A stretch of DNA of 64,000 nucleotides from WHSW01 sp963821025. GTDB taxonomy: Bacteria > Actinomycetota > Thermoleophilia > Solirubrobacterales > 70-9. The position numbers were made by a program, and so were the translations under genes. Where the stretch lies: assembly GCA_963821025.1 (NCBI GenBank), contig CAWGCG010000003.1, positions 124,001 through 188,000 on the forward strand. Direction: 5' to 3'. This document shows positions 16,761-25,800 of the stretch, piece after piece (positions within the stretch are counted from its first letter, which is position 1; every line of letters begins with the position of its first letter). The notes below the pieces were generated by a model, which saw only the letters and a list, made by a program, of their open reading frames with translations, ran no database searches and was not told the DNA's origin.

Positions 16761-17390
16761 ATGCTAGTTGATGGATGCTCAGCAGGGAGATGGCACGCGC
16801 GCCTGTGCGCGGCCGTCGTCGCGCTCGTGGCGTTCGCGGCGGTCCCGGCAACGGCGGACGCCGGCGCCTGCGGCAACGTCGCCCAGGAGAAGCCGCGAAA
16901 GGACGTCGGTCTCGGCCGTGCGCCGATCGCGATCGGCGACTCGCCGATGCTGCTCGCGCTGCCGAACCTGGCCGCCGAGGGCTATCGCGCCAACGCCCGC
17001 GGCTGCCGCCAGTGGGCCGAGGGGGTGGCCCTGATCCGCCAGCTCAAGCACCGCGACAAGCTCCCGCGGCTGGTCGTCGTCGCGCTGGGCTCGAACGGCT
17101 CGGTGACCAAGGGCGAGATCGGCGACGCGCTCGAGCTCGTCGGCAAGAAGCGCACCCTCGGGCTGGTCACCCCGCGAGAGACCGGCGGCGGCGCCGGACA
17201 CGACGCGGCGCTGGTCCGCTCGCAGGCGCGCAAGCACAAGAACAGGACGATCCTGCTCGACTGGGTCAGATTCTCGGGCGGGCACCCGGGCTGGTTTCAG
17301 CCTGACGGGCTCCACCTCACCTTCGACGGCGCCGAGGCGATGGCGCGCCTGTTCGACGACGCGCTCAAGGTGCTCGCGCCGCCGCGCTAG
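16761..17390 (+). CDS. Secreted SGNH/GDSL-like protein
   Basis: The protein has 209 residues from ATG 16761; an in-frame GTG at 16731 is possible but crowds the divergent MBOAT start. A signal peptide is visible (RLCAAVVALVAFAAVPATADAG). The mature part contains APIAIGDSPMLLALPNL (block I-like GDS), VVVALGSNGSVTK (block III-like) and a final WFQPDGLHLTFDG (block V D-x-x-H). It therefore matches the SGNH fold like the protein at 14280, but is soluble or exported rather than anchored. Divergent from the MBOAT gene, it completes an O-acyl transfer or removal locus. Confidence 0.65.
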   Translation: MLVDGCSAGRWHARLCAAVVALVAFAAVPATADAGACGNVAQEKPRKDVGLGRAPIAIGDSPMLLALPNLAAEGYRANARGCRQWAEGVALIRQLKHRDKLPRLVVVALGSNGSVTKGEIGDALELVGKKRTLGLVTPRETGGGAGHDAALVRSQARKHKNRTILLDWVRFSGGHPGWFQPDGLHLTFDGAEAMARLFDDALKVLAPPR

Positions 17391-17551
17391 TGAGCAGGGA
17401 TGAGGCCCGACGGACGCCTCACCACCGAAGCGGTTGGTCGCCTAACACCCGAGCAGGAACCCCGTGTGGCGGGGTGAAAGCTGCTGGGATCCGACGGGCC
17501 TCGAGCGGTGATTACCCCGCCCGTGGCGGGCGTAACCGGGGCGGCCAACGC

Positions 17552-17611
17552 GGGGCGACTTTTCGCCCGCCGGCCGCCGACCGCCCAAACGCCGGGGCGA
17601 CTTTCGCCCGC
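17552..17611 (+). repeat. Two near-identical hairpin repeats
   Basis: GGGGCGACTTTTCGCCCGC at 17552-17570 and the same unit with one T fewer at 17594-17611. Each folds as GGGCGA/TCGCCC with a 3-4 nt loop. Confidence 0.7.
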
Positions 17612-17630
17612 ATGGCGGTCGAAACCCGCC

Positions 17631-17665
17631 CCGGCGGGCCTCGCCGCACCGGCGGGCCTCGCCGC
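17631..17665 (+). repeat. Tandem 17-bp repeat
   Basis: CCGGCGGGCCTCGCCGC occurs at 17631-17647 and again at 17649-17665, a period of 18 bp, inside the gene-free interval. Confidence 0.7.
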
Positions 17666-17697
17666 CCGGGTTGGCGTAGCCCGAGGGGTCGGGCGCT

Positions 17698-18948
17698 CTA
17701 GGTGACCTGGACGCCCGAGATCGCCCGCGAGATCACCAGCCGCTGGATCTCCGAGGTGCCCTCGAAGATGTCGTAGATCTTCGCGTCGCGGTGCATGCGC
17801 TCGACCGGGTACTCGCGGGTGTAGCCGTTGCCGCCGAGGATCTGGATCGCGCGCTCGGTGACCCAGGTGGCGACCTCACCGGCCTTCAGCTTCGAGATCG
17901 AGCCCTCGGCATTTGTGAACGGGATCTGGTTGCGGCCCATCCAGGCCGCCCGCCAGACCAACAGCCGCGCGGCGTCGATCTCGGTCTTCATGTCGGCGAG
18001 GGTGAAGGCGATCGCCTGGTTCTCGACGATCGCGCGCCCGAACTGGCGCCGTTGCTTGGCGTAGTCGAGCGCGTACTCGTAGGCGGCGCGGGCGATCCCG
18101 AGCGCCTGCGCGCCGACCGTCGGGCGGCTCGCCTCGAACGTCTGCATCGCGGCCTGGGACTGCGATCGCTTGCCCTCGTGGGCGCGAGCGATCCGCTCGT
18201 CGAGCTTCTCCTTGCCGCCGAGCAGGCAGGAGCCGGGCACGCGGCAGTCATCGAGGTGGACGTCGGCGGTATGGGAGGCGCGCAGGCCGTGCTTGAGCAC
18301 CTTGGCTCCCTGCTCGAGGCCGGCGCTGGCGGGCGGGACTACGAACGCGGCGTGCCCGCGCGAGCCGAGCTCGCGGTCGACCGAGGCGATGACCACGTGA
18401 ACATCGGCGATCCCGCCGTTGGTGGCCCAAGCCTTCTGTCCGTTGATCAGCCACTCGTCGGCGGCCTCGTCGTAGCGTGCGTTGGTGCGGATCGCCGAGA
18501 CATCGGAGCCCGCGTCGGGCTCAGACGAACAAAACGCGGCGACCTTCGGCTCCTCGGGGCTGCCGAAGCAGCGCGGGATCCACTCGGCCGTCTGCTCGGG
18601 CGTTCCCTGCCCGAAGATCGCGGCGACCGCGAGCGAGGTGCCCATGATCGACATCCCGATCCCGGCATCGCCCCAGAACAGCTCCTCGTTGACGAGGGGC
18701 AGCATCAGCCCGGACTCGTCGAAGAAGAACTGGGCGAGGCCCTCATAGCCGTAGAGGCCGATCTTGGCCGCCTCCTGGATCACCGGCCACGGCGTCTCCT
18801 CGCGCTCGTCCCACTCGGCGGCCGCGGGCCGGACGACGTCTGCGGCGAACCCATGGACCCAGTCGCGGACGTCGCGCTGGTCGGCGGAGAGGTCGAGCGA
18901 GAAGGCCGAGGCCGAGGCCGGGGGTGGGGTCGAGGTGGTAGCTGTCAT
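17698..18948 (-). CDS. Acyl-CoA dehydrogenase
   Basis: The protein has 416 residues from ATG 18948 with AGGGAG just upstream; an earlier start is possible but unsupported. It has the ACAD order: N-terminal helices (WVHGFAADVVRPAAAEWDER), FAD/substrate middle sheet with AAFCSSEPDAGSDVSAIRT and WLINGQKAWATNGGIADV, then the C-terminal helical domain (YAKQRRQFGRAIVENQAIAF, AIQILGGNGYTREYPVERMHRD). The final IYDIFEGTSEIQRLVISR carries the catalytic Glu in the position used by most short/medium-chain enzymes. It oxidises an acyl-CoA at the alpha-beta bond, passing electrons to ETF. It diverges from an alpha/beta hydrolase; a TATAAT lies in the shared promoter. Confidence 0.85.
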   Translation of the reverse strand: MTATTSTPPPASASAFSLDLSADQRDVRDWVHGFAADVVRPAAAEWDEREETPWPVIQEAAKIGLYGYEGLAQFFFDESGLMLPLVNEELFWGDAGIGMSIMGTSLAVAAIFGQGTPEQTAEWIPRCFGSPEEPKVAAFCSSEPDAGSDVSAIRTNARYDEAADEWLINGQKAWATNGGIADVHVVIASVDRELGSRGHAAFVVPPASAGLEQGAKVLKHGLRASHTADVHLDDCRVPGSCLLGGKEKLDERIARAHEGKRSQSQAAMQTFEASRPTVGAQALGIARAAYEYALDYAKQRRQFGRAIVENQAIAFTLADMKTEIDAARLLVWRAAWMGRNQIPFTNAEGSISKLKAGEVATWVTERAIQILGGNGYTREYPVERMHRDAKIYDIFEGTSEIQRLVISRAISGVQVT

Positions 18949-18964
18949 CTCCCTATGTGACATC

Positions 18965-18970
18965 ATTATA
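18965..18970 (-). promoter_or_regulatory. Predicted -10 box of the acyl-CoA dehydrogenase gene
   Basis: Perfect TATAAT on the minus strand. A TTGACA lies further upstream but 22 nt away, longer than the usual spacing, so the -35 element is uncertain. Confidence 0.4.
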
Positions 18971-18991
18971 GGTAAGGGTTAGGTGCAGGGG

Positions 18992-19888
18992 ATGTCAACC
19001 ACGCAATCGATCGAGCTCCATGGTCACCGGGTCGTCTTTCGGCTTCACGGCTCCGGCCCGTTGATCATTCTGATTCACGGGATCACCGGCTGCTCGGAGC
19101 AATGGCAGCCGGCGCTCGAACGGCTCTCCGGCGCGCATACGGTGCTCGCCCCGGATCTGCTCGGCCACGGCGAGTCGGCCAAACCGCGCGGCGACTACTC
19201 GCTAGGGGCCTACGCGAGCGCGGTTCGCGACACGATGGTGGCGCTCGGTCATGAGCATGCGACGATCGTCGGCCACTCGCTCGGCGGCGGAATCGCGATG
19301 CAGTTCGCCTATCAGTTCCCGGAGCGCTGCCAGCGCTTGGTGTTGGTTTCCTCCGGTGGGCTCGGGCGCGCGGTCCATCCGCTGCTGCGCGCCTCGACCC
19401 TGCCCGGCTCGGAGCTGGTGCTGCCGTGGCTGGCCCACACCAAGGTGCTCGGCGCCGGAGCGGCGCTGGGCCGCGCCGTCGGCAGGCTGCGGCTGCGGGC
19501 CGGGACCGATCTCGCCGAGGTCGCCCGCGGGTTCAGCTCGCTCGGTGAGGCCGAGGCGCGCTCCGCCTTCATCGAGACGATGCGGGCCGTGGTCGACGCC
19601 GGGGGTCAGCGGGTGAGCGCCCTCGACCGCCTCTATCTGGCCGGGGCGATGCCGTCGCTGATCGTCTGGGGAAGCGCCGACCCGATCATCCCCGTGGCGC
19701 ACGGCCACGCCGCCCACGAGGCGATGCCGAACAGCCGGCTGGAGTTGCTCGAAGGGGTCGGCCACTTCCCCCAGCTCGAGCGCCCGCACGAGTTCGCCCG
19801 CCTGCTCGCCGAGTTCATCGCCGAGACCGAGCCGGCCGAGCTCGACCCCTCGCAGCTCCGCGAGCGGTTGGTCGCCCGCGCCGCCTAG
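18992..19888 (+). CDS. Alpha/beta-fold hydrolase
   Basis: The protein has 298 residues from ATG 18992. Oxyanion region LIILIHGITGCSEQW, nucleophile elbow VGHSLGGGI (Ser), acid WGSADPIIPV (Asp), and GVGHFPQLERP (His) give a complete catalytic triad. Such enzymes hydrolyse esters, lactones or C-C bonds; the specific substrate is not visible. It lies back-to-back with an acyl-CoA dehydrogenase, suggesting fatty or aromatic acid metabolism. Only 2 nt separate its stop from the end of the convergent MerR gene. Confidence 0.8.
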   Translation: MSTTQSIELHGHRVVFRLHGSGPLIILIHGITGCSEQWQPALERLSGAHTVLAPDLLGHGESAKPRGDYSLGAYASAVRDTMVALGHEHATIVGHSLGGGIAMQFAYQFPERCQRLVLVSSGGLGRAVHPLLRASTLPGSELVLPWLAHTKVLGAGAALGRAVGRLRLRAGTDLAEVARGFSSLGEAEARSAFIETMRAVVDAGGQRVSALDRLYLAGAMPSLIVWGSADPIIPVAHGHAAHEAMPNSRLELLEGVGHFPQLERPHEFARLLAEFIAETEPAELDPSQLRERLVARAA

Positions 19889-19890
19889 CC

Positions 19891-20631
19891 TCAGGTCTGC
19901 CGGAGCTTCTCCAGCTCGCGGCCCATCTGGCGCTCGACCGCCTCGGTCATCACCAGCTGGAACATCGCCAGCAGGGCGTCGGATGCCAGCGGGCGCAGGC
20001 GCTCGAGCGCGTCGCGGACGGCGGGCAGGTCGTGCTCTGGGCGTCCCTGGTCCTCGAACGGCTTCCAGACCTGCTTGATGAACAGGTCGACGAAGGTCTT
20101 GGCGACCGCGGCCGATTGCTTTCGCAGCTGACCGGCGACGTCGAGCGCCGCCGCCGCCGGGATTCCCAGCGCCGCGAGCTCGGCGCTGGCGCGACCGAGG
20201 GTCGGGCTCAGCTCCTCGAACTTGCCGTCGGGCAGCGGGCGCAGGATGCCGAGCTTCTCGGCCTTGCGCAAGAGCGCCTGGGCCTCGTCGCCGGCCCGCC
20301 AGCGCTCGGCTAGCTCCTCGGCGCTGACGATCTGCGGCTGCTCGTCCTCGAACGGAGCCTTGACCGCTCGGGTGAACCGCAACACCTCCTCGCTGGAGCC
20401 GCCGGCGCTGTCGAGCAGCCGCGAGATCGCCTCGAGCTTGAAGCCGTCGGCCTGCAGCTCGCGGATCAGCTCGATTCGCGCCTCGTGATCGGGGCCGTAA
20501 AAGCCGGTTCGACCGCGTACCTGCGGGGCGGGGAGTAGCCCGCGCGACTGGTGGGCGCGGATGTTGCGGACGGTCATCCCGGTGCGCCGCGCCAGCTCGT
20601 CGATCGTCAGCTCCTCGGTCGAGGCGGTCAC
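19891..20631 (-). CDS. MerR-family transcriptional regulator
   Basis: The protein has 246 residues from GTG 20631. The N-terminal winged helix is LTIDELARRTGMTVRNIRAH, then QSRGLLPAPQVRGRTGFYG and the hinge helix HEARIELIRELQADGFKLEAI, as in MerR proteins. The rest (about 80-246) is an all-helical domain of unknown ligand, longer than the dimerisation helix of metal-sensing MerR proteins and without their Cys pairs. It could sense a lipophilic or cationic compound. TACAAT lies 7 nt before the GTG (20639-20644), supporting this start and a leaderless mRNA. Confidence 0.8.
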   Translation of the reverse strand: MTASTEELTIDELARRTGMTVRNIRAHQSRGLLPAPQVRGRTGFYGPDHEARIELIRELQADGFKLEAISRLLDSAGGSSEEVLRFTRAVKAPFEDEQPQIVSAEELAERWRAGDEAQALLRKAEKLGILRPLPDGKFEELSPTLGRASAELAALGIPAAAALDVAGQLRKQSAAVAKTFVDLFIKQVWKPFEDQGRPEHDLPAVRDALERLRPLASDALLAMFQLVMTEAVERQMGRELEKLRQT

Positions 20632-20638
20632 CGGCGCG

Positions 20639-20644
20639 ATTGTA
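20639..20644 (-). promoter_or_regulatory. Predicted -10 box of the MerR gene
   Basis: TACAAT on the minus strand with a 7-nt gap to GTG 20631. Confidence 0.45.
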
Positions 20645-20698
20645 CGCCGGGCGATGGCACACGATCGAGTGTCGTGTTGCGCGGATCTCCGGCTGCGA

Positions 20699-21814
20699 TC
20701 AGTGGCCGGCGGCGAGCTGAGCGCGGGTGAGGCCGTCGAGCAGGTGGCGCAGCTCGGGCTCGCCGCCATCGTCGTCGACGAAGGCCAGCGTCCCGGGCCA
20801 GTAGGGGCTGACCGCGGCGCTGCCGCCGAGCAGGCTGGGGGAGTGGACCCAGCTGCCGGTGTTCCAGAGCTGGGCCGTCGTCGGGCCCGATGGCGAGCCC
20901 CGCCGGTGGGTGTGGCCGAAGAGCACGTGCTCGGCGCCGATCCCGAGGCGGCGAACGACCTCGTCCATGGCGTCGAAGCCGGCCTCGGCGATCGCCTCGG
21001 TCGAGAGGTCGGCGCGCACCGGCCCGAGCCCGAGTCGGTTGGCGACCCCGACCGCCCCCGGGACCGCGACCGCGCCCAGCAGCCAGCCGCGGAGCTTGGC
21101 CGAGCGTGTCTCGCCGCCCCCGAGCATCCGCCAGATGCGGATCGAGGGCGAACCCCCGCCGCGGCGCTCGCCGACGCTCGCCTGGGCGAGCGCGTAGAGG
21201 AGCGCGTAAACCGGTGTCTGGATGCGCTCGTACTCCTCGATCCGGTCGCCGACCTCGGTCGGCCCGGTGGGCTCGATCGATTCCGGGCCGTCGGCGGCGA
21301 TCCCGAGCACGCGCTCGACCATCGCCACTCCCAGTCGCTCGATCGTCGGCACGGTCAGGTGACGATCGAGGTAGTGGCCGTGGATCGCATAGACGTCCGG
21401 CCTGATCCAGAGACCGGGATAGGCGAAGCTGACCGCGGCCGGCGCGAGCAGGGCGGTGAGCGCGGCGAACGCCCTTCCCTCGGGCTCGCCCTGTTGCTCG
21501 AGCTCGGGCGGGCCGGCGCCGTCGAGCGCACGGCGCTCGTGCCAGGGCTCGATCAGGTGGTGGTCATGGTTGCCGGGGACGACAACTATCTCGCTGCCGG
21601 AGAGGGCGCCGCCGAGCGCGGCGAGGACAGGCGCGGCGGTCTCCAGCGTCTCGGCCAGGGGCCGGTCGCGAAGCTCGAGCACGTCGCCGAGCAGGATCAG
21701 CCGGTCGGCCTGCACCAGCGCCTCGATCAGCGGCTCGCGAAACCGCTCGCCGCGGAGGAGATCGGCGCCGCCGCCGAGGCCGAGGTGGAGGTCGGAGATC
21801 ACGGCGGTCCGCAT
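20699..21814 (-). CDS. Calcineurin-like metallophosphoesterase
   Basis: The protein has 371 residues from ATG 21814. The binuclear metal motifs are all present: ISDLHLG (D8, H10), LLGDVLELRD, VVVPGNHDHH, YAIHGHYLD and LFGHTHRRG. The N-terminal half resembles UDP-2,3-diacylglucosamine hydrolase-type phosphoesterases, but here about 110 residues are inserted before the last metal motif (from about 200 to 310), including a hydrophobic helix (LRGWLLGAVAVPGAVGVA) that may touch the membrane. The phosphoester substrate is unknown. It diverges from the RDD-domain gene. Confidence 0.8.
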   Translation of the reverse strand: MRTAVISDLHLGLGGGADLLRGERFREPLIEALVQADRLILLGDVLELRDRPLAETLETAAPVLAALGGALSGSEIVVVPGNHDHHLIEPWHERRALDGAGPPELEQQGEPEGRAFAALTALLAPAAVSFAYPGLWIRPDVYAIHGHYLDRHLTVPTIERLGVAMVERVLGIAADGPESIEPTGPTEVGDRIEEYERIQTPVYALLYALAQASVGERRGGGSPSIRIWRMLGGGETRSAKLRGWLLGAVAVPGAVGVANRLGLGPVRADLSTEAIAEAGFDAMDEVVRRLGIGAEHVLFGHTHRRGSPSGPTTAQLWNTGSWVHSPSLLGGSAAVSPYWPGTLAFVDDDGGEPELRHLLDGLTRAQLAAGH

Positions 21815-21861
21815 GCCGGCAATCGTTCCGACCGTTGCGGACGGGACTATGGTTGGCCGCG

Positions 21862-22839
21862 ATGAACGGTTCGGACCCGCAGCTCCCCGAGCGCCGACCG
21901 CGACCACTTGGGACCCGACTGCTCGGAATCGGGGCCCGGGGAGCCGAGCGAGTCGCCTCGGCGACCGGGATCGACGATGCGGTCGAGCGGACGACCGAGG
22001 AGGCGATCGTCCGCGCGCTCGAGAGCCCCGCGGTCGAGCGCGCGATCATCCGCGTGCTCGAGAGCGAGGAAGCGCAGGCTGCGTTGGAGCGAGCGCTCTC
22101 GAGCCCCAGGGTCGAGCGCGCCGCCGTCCAGGTCCTCGACTCGGAGCTGATCGAGAGCGTCTGGGACCACCTGCTCGCCTCCGACCAGGCCCAGAAGCTC
22201 GTTGAGCGGATCGCCGAGTCGCCCGAGGTCCGGGCGGCGATCACCTCGCAGGGCGTCGGCCTGCTCGCGGACCTCGGCCGCAGCGTCCGCGAGATCGCCG
22301 ACCGGGTCGACATCTGGATCGCTCGCCTGGTCAATCGCATGCGCGGTCGGCCGCCGTCGGCGCGGCCGGTGGTCCATCACGTCGGTCTGGTCACCCGCGG
22401 GGTTGCCGCGGTAATCGATGGAACCCTGCTCAACCTCAGTCTGCTCGCGATCTCGGCCGTCTTCGGGGTGACGATCGGGGGCGTGCTCGGCGATGACCAA
22501 AGCGCCTCCGGGTTGGAGATCGCGGTCGGCAGCGCGGTCTGGATCATGGCGGGCTCGTTTTATCTCGGGACCTTCTGGTCGCTGGTCGGGCAGACGATCG
22601 GAATGCGCTTCCTCTCGATCCGGGTGGAGAACGGGGGTCAGGACGGGATCGGCGCCAAGCGCGCGATCAAGCGCCTGATCGGCACGGCCGCCTGCGTGCT
22701 CACCCTCGGCGTCGGGTTCCTGATCGCTCTCTTCGATGACCGTCGCCGAACGCTCGCCGATCGCTTCGCCCGGACCGAGGTGGTCGAGCTCGAGGAGGAG
22801 CTCCAAGTGGCACCCTGGTCGCGCGCACCGGCCGGCTGA
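21862..22839 (+). CDS. RDD-family membrane protein with helical N-terminal region
   Basis: The protein has 325 residues from ATG 21862. The first about 165 residues are Arg/Glu-rich helical repeats with a recurrent pattern (VERAIIRVLESEEAQAAL, ERAAVQVLDSELIESV, VERIAESPEVRAAI), probably cytoplasmic. A C-terminal RDD domain with about three or four helices follows (RGVAAVIDGTLLNLSLLAIS, WSLVGQTIGMRFLSIRV, and the RDD-end FDDRRRTLADRFARTEVV). RDD proteins are poorly understood; some act in ion or compatible-solute transport. TATGGT lies 8 nt before the ATG. The next gene is 23 nt downstream but has its own promoter. Confidence 0.75.
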   Translation: MNGSDPQLPERRPRPLGTRLLGIGARGAERVASATGIDDAVERTTEEAIVRALESPAVERAIIRVLESEEAQAALERALSSPRVERAAVQVLDSELIESVWDHLLASDQAQKLVERIAESPEVRAAITSQGVGLLADLGRSVREIADRVDIWIARLVNRMRGRPPSARPVVHHVGLVTRGVAAVIDGTLLNLSLLAISAVFGVTIGGVLGDDQSASGLEIAVGSAVWIMAGSFYLGTFWSLVGQTIGMRFLSIRVENGGQDGIGAKRAIKRLIGTAACVLTLGVGFLIALFDDRRRTLADRFARTEVVELEEELQVAPWSRAPAG

Positions 22840-22849
22840 GGGCGGCGGA

Positions 22850-22855
22850 TAGACT
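22850..22855 (+). promoter_or_regulatory. Predicted -10 box of the ALDH-GMC fusion gene
   Basis: TAGACT ends 7 nt before ATG 22863. There is no Shine-Dalgarno, so a leaderless transcript is predicted. Confidence 0.45.
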
Positions 22856-22862
22856 CGGCTCG

Positions 22863-25800
22863 ATGGCCGATGCGCGAGACCCGGCGCCGGCGCTGAACGG
22901 GATCGCGGTCGAGAACCCGGCGACCGGTGAGACGATCGCCAGCGTGCCCGAGCTCGGCGCAGGGCAGGTCGGCGAGATGGCGGCGGCTGCCCGCGCCGCC
23001 CAGCCGGCGTGGGCGGAGCTCGGCTTCGAAGAGCGGGGCGAGGTGCTCCTGGCGGCCAGCCGCTGGCTGGTCGCCAACGCCGAGCGCGTGGTCGCCACGA
23101 TCGTCGCCGAGACCGGCCGCCCGGCCGATGAAACCCAGTTCGCGGAAATCTCCTACGGGCTCTCGGCGCTCCAGTTCTGGGCCCGCCAGGCGCCCGCCTA
23201 TCTGGCCGACGAGCAGATCGAGTCGGCCTCGCCGATCGTCCGCGGGCGCCGGATGGTGGTCCGCTATGCGCCGCTCGGTCTGGTCGGCGTGATCGGGCCG
23301 TGGAATTACCCGCTCAACAACTCCTTCGGCGACTGCATCCCGGCGCTGGCCGCCGGCAACGCGGTGCTCCTGAAGCCCTCCGAGGTGACCCCGCTGACCT
23401 CGCTCGTGCTGGCCGAGATGCTGGTCGAGTCGGGGTTGCCCGAGGACGTCTTCCAGGTCGCGACCGGCCGCGGCGAGACCGGCGCCGCGCTCATCGACGA
23501 GGCCGATTTCGTCATGTTCACCGGGTCGGTCGAGACCGGCAAGAAGGTGATGGCGCAGGCAGCGCAGACGCTGACCCCGGTGAGCCTCGAGCTCGGCGGC
23601 AAGGACCCGATGATCGTGCTCGCCGACGCCGACCTCGAGCGAGCCGCCAACGCCGCGGTCTCCTACGGGCTCAACAACTCGGGCCAGGTCTGTATCTCGG
23701 TCGAGCGCATCTACGTCGAGGACCAGGTCCACGACGAGTTCATCGACCGGGTCGTCGCCAAGGTCGAGGCGCTGCGCCAGGGGCCGCCGGGCGAGCCGGG
23801 CACGGTCGACGTCGGCGCGATCATCTTCCCGGCGCAGATCGATCTGATCGAGGCTCACGTGCGCGACGCGGTCGACAAGGGCGCCAGGGTCGTCACCGGC
23901 GGCGAGCGCGGTCCGGGCCCGGGGCGCTTTTACCGCCCGACCGTCCTCGCCGAGGTCGACCACTCGATGCGCTGCATGGTCGAGGAGACGTTCGGGCCGA
24001 CCCTCCCGGTGATGCGGGTTCGCGATGCCGAGCAGGCGGTGGAGCTCGCCAACGACGGGCCCTACGGGCTGCAGGCCTCGGTCTGGACGCGTGACACCGA
24101 CCGCGGCGAGCAGCTCGCCCGCCGGGTTGAGGCGGGTACGGCGATCGTCAACGACGCCCAGGTCAACTACGCCGCCCTGGAGCTTCCGATGGGTGGCTGG
24201 AAGGCCTCCGGGCTGGGCTCTCGCCACGGGCCGGAGGGGATCCGCAAGTACACCAAGCGCCAATCGCTGATGATCGCCCCCGGCTATGCGCCCGCGCGCG
24301 AGGCCCACCATCTTCCCTACAGCGCCCCGGTCAGCCTGGCGATCGGCGAGGCCTTCGCCGCGCTCGCCACCAGCGAGCTCTTCGATGGCGTCCAGCGGGC
24401 GACCCTGACGGCGCTCTGCGACACCTTCATCCCCGCGCTCGATCCGCCCGAGGGCGAGCGCGACGAGCACGGGTTCTGGGCGCGCGCGGCCTCGCATGCG
24501 GCGGTCCCCGAAGGCGTCGAGCTGGCCCTTTTGCAGGCGGACCCGAGCGAGGAGGAGGTCGCCGGCCTGCGCGGCCTGCTCGATGCCCTGGTCGAGAACG
24601 GGATCGCGGCGGCGACCCCGCAGGACCTGCGCGAGCAGATCGTCCACGGCTTCTGCGACCAAAGCCCCGAGGCGCTCGCCGGGATCTCGACTCTGCGGGC
24701 GATCGCCGGGACGATCTTCTACGCCCTGCCCGACCTCGGCACGGGGCGCAACCCGACCTGGGACGCGATCGGCTACCCCGGCCCGGTCTCGCCGGCGCCC
24801 GAGCGCCGGCGCCCGCTCGAGATCACCGTGCCGGAGCCCGGCCAGACGCTCGAGGCCGACGTCTGCGTGGTCGGCTCGGGGGCCGGCGGCGGGGTGATCG
24901 CCGGTGAGCTGGCCGTCGCCGGCAAGTCGGTGGTCGTGCTCGAGGCCGGCGGATACCACGACGACCGCGACTTCGACCAGCTCGAGCTGGCCGCCTACCA
25001 GCGCTCCTATCTGAACGGGGGCCCGTTCGCGACCGCCGACGGCCAGATCTCGATCGTTGCCGGGACCGGGGTCGGCGGGGGCACGGTCGTCAACTGGACC
25101 AACTGCCTGCGCACCTACGACCGGGTGCGCGCGGAATGGGCCTCCGAGCACGGCCTCGAGGGCCTCGACGGCCCCGAGTTCGATGCCCACCTCGATTCGG
25201 TCTCGGAGCGAATCATGGTCAATGATCGCTGCTCGGACCTCTCGGGACCGCACCTGCGGTTGAGGGAGGCGACCGACGCGTTCGGCTGGGACTTTCGCAC
25301 CATCCTGCGCAACACCGATCCGGCGAGTTACGACCCGGCGAGCGCCGCCTACCTCGGGTTCGGCGACCAGAGCGGCTCAAAACAGTCGACGGCGAAGACC
25401 TACCTCGTCGACGCCCAGCGTCACGGGGCGCGGATCATCGCCGGCGCACGGGCCGAGCGGGTCCTGGTCGAGTCGGGGCGCGCGGCGGGGGTCGAGGCGG
25501 TCTGGAGCGATCTCGAGGACGGCGCGGGCGCCAACGGCACCGGGGCCCGGTTCACGGTCAGGGCGCCGACCGTGGTCGTCGCCGGCGGCTCGATCGAGTC
25601 ACCGGCGCTGCTCTTGCGATCGCAGCTCGGCGGCCGGGCGACCGGGGAGTTCCTGCGCCTGCATCCGACCGCCGCGGTCACCGCCTACTACGACGAGCCT
25701 CAGGATTGGTGCTGGGGTCCGCCACAGGCGGCGCTCTCGCACCAGTTCGAGGACACCGGCGACGGCCACGGCTTCCTGCTCGAGGGGGCTCAGTCGACGA

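Larger units (their letters stand above)
17400..17697 (+). other. Gene-free structured interval between convergent genes; candidate non-coding RNA
   Basis: No convincing CDS lies here. A 5' module (17419-17511) can fold as a closed element: CACCG 17423-17427 with CGGTG 17506-17510 (alternatively TCACC 17419 with GGTGA 17507), enclosing a stem AGCAG/CTGCT (17452-17456/17481-17485) stacked on CCCCG/CGGGG (17460-17464/17470-17474) with an asymmetric GAA/TGAAAG internal loop. The second half holds repeated GC hairpins (see repeat entries) and another nested hairpin at 17516-17538. Strand is assigned by convention; the element could be read either way. A riboswitch-like origin is possible, but there is no downstream plus-strand gene. 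Confidence 0.35.

Noticed and set aside
17400..17520. Complete c-di-AMP (ydaO) riboswitch
   Set aside because: Only GGAACC...GGGGTGAA is shared. The GTAGGG and CAGCTAACC elements are missing and no plus-strand gene follows, so I report only a structured interval.
17552..17665. CRISPR-like array
   Set aside because: Only two copies of each unit, self-complementary, without regular unique spacers and without cas genes.
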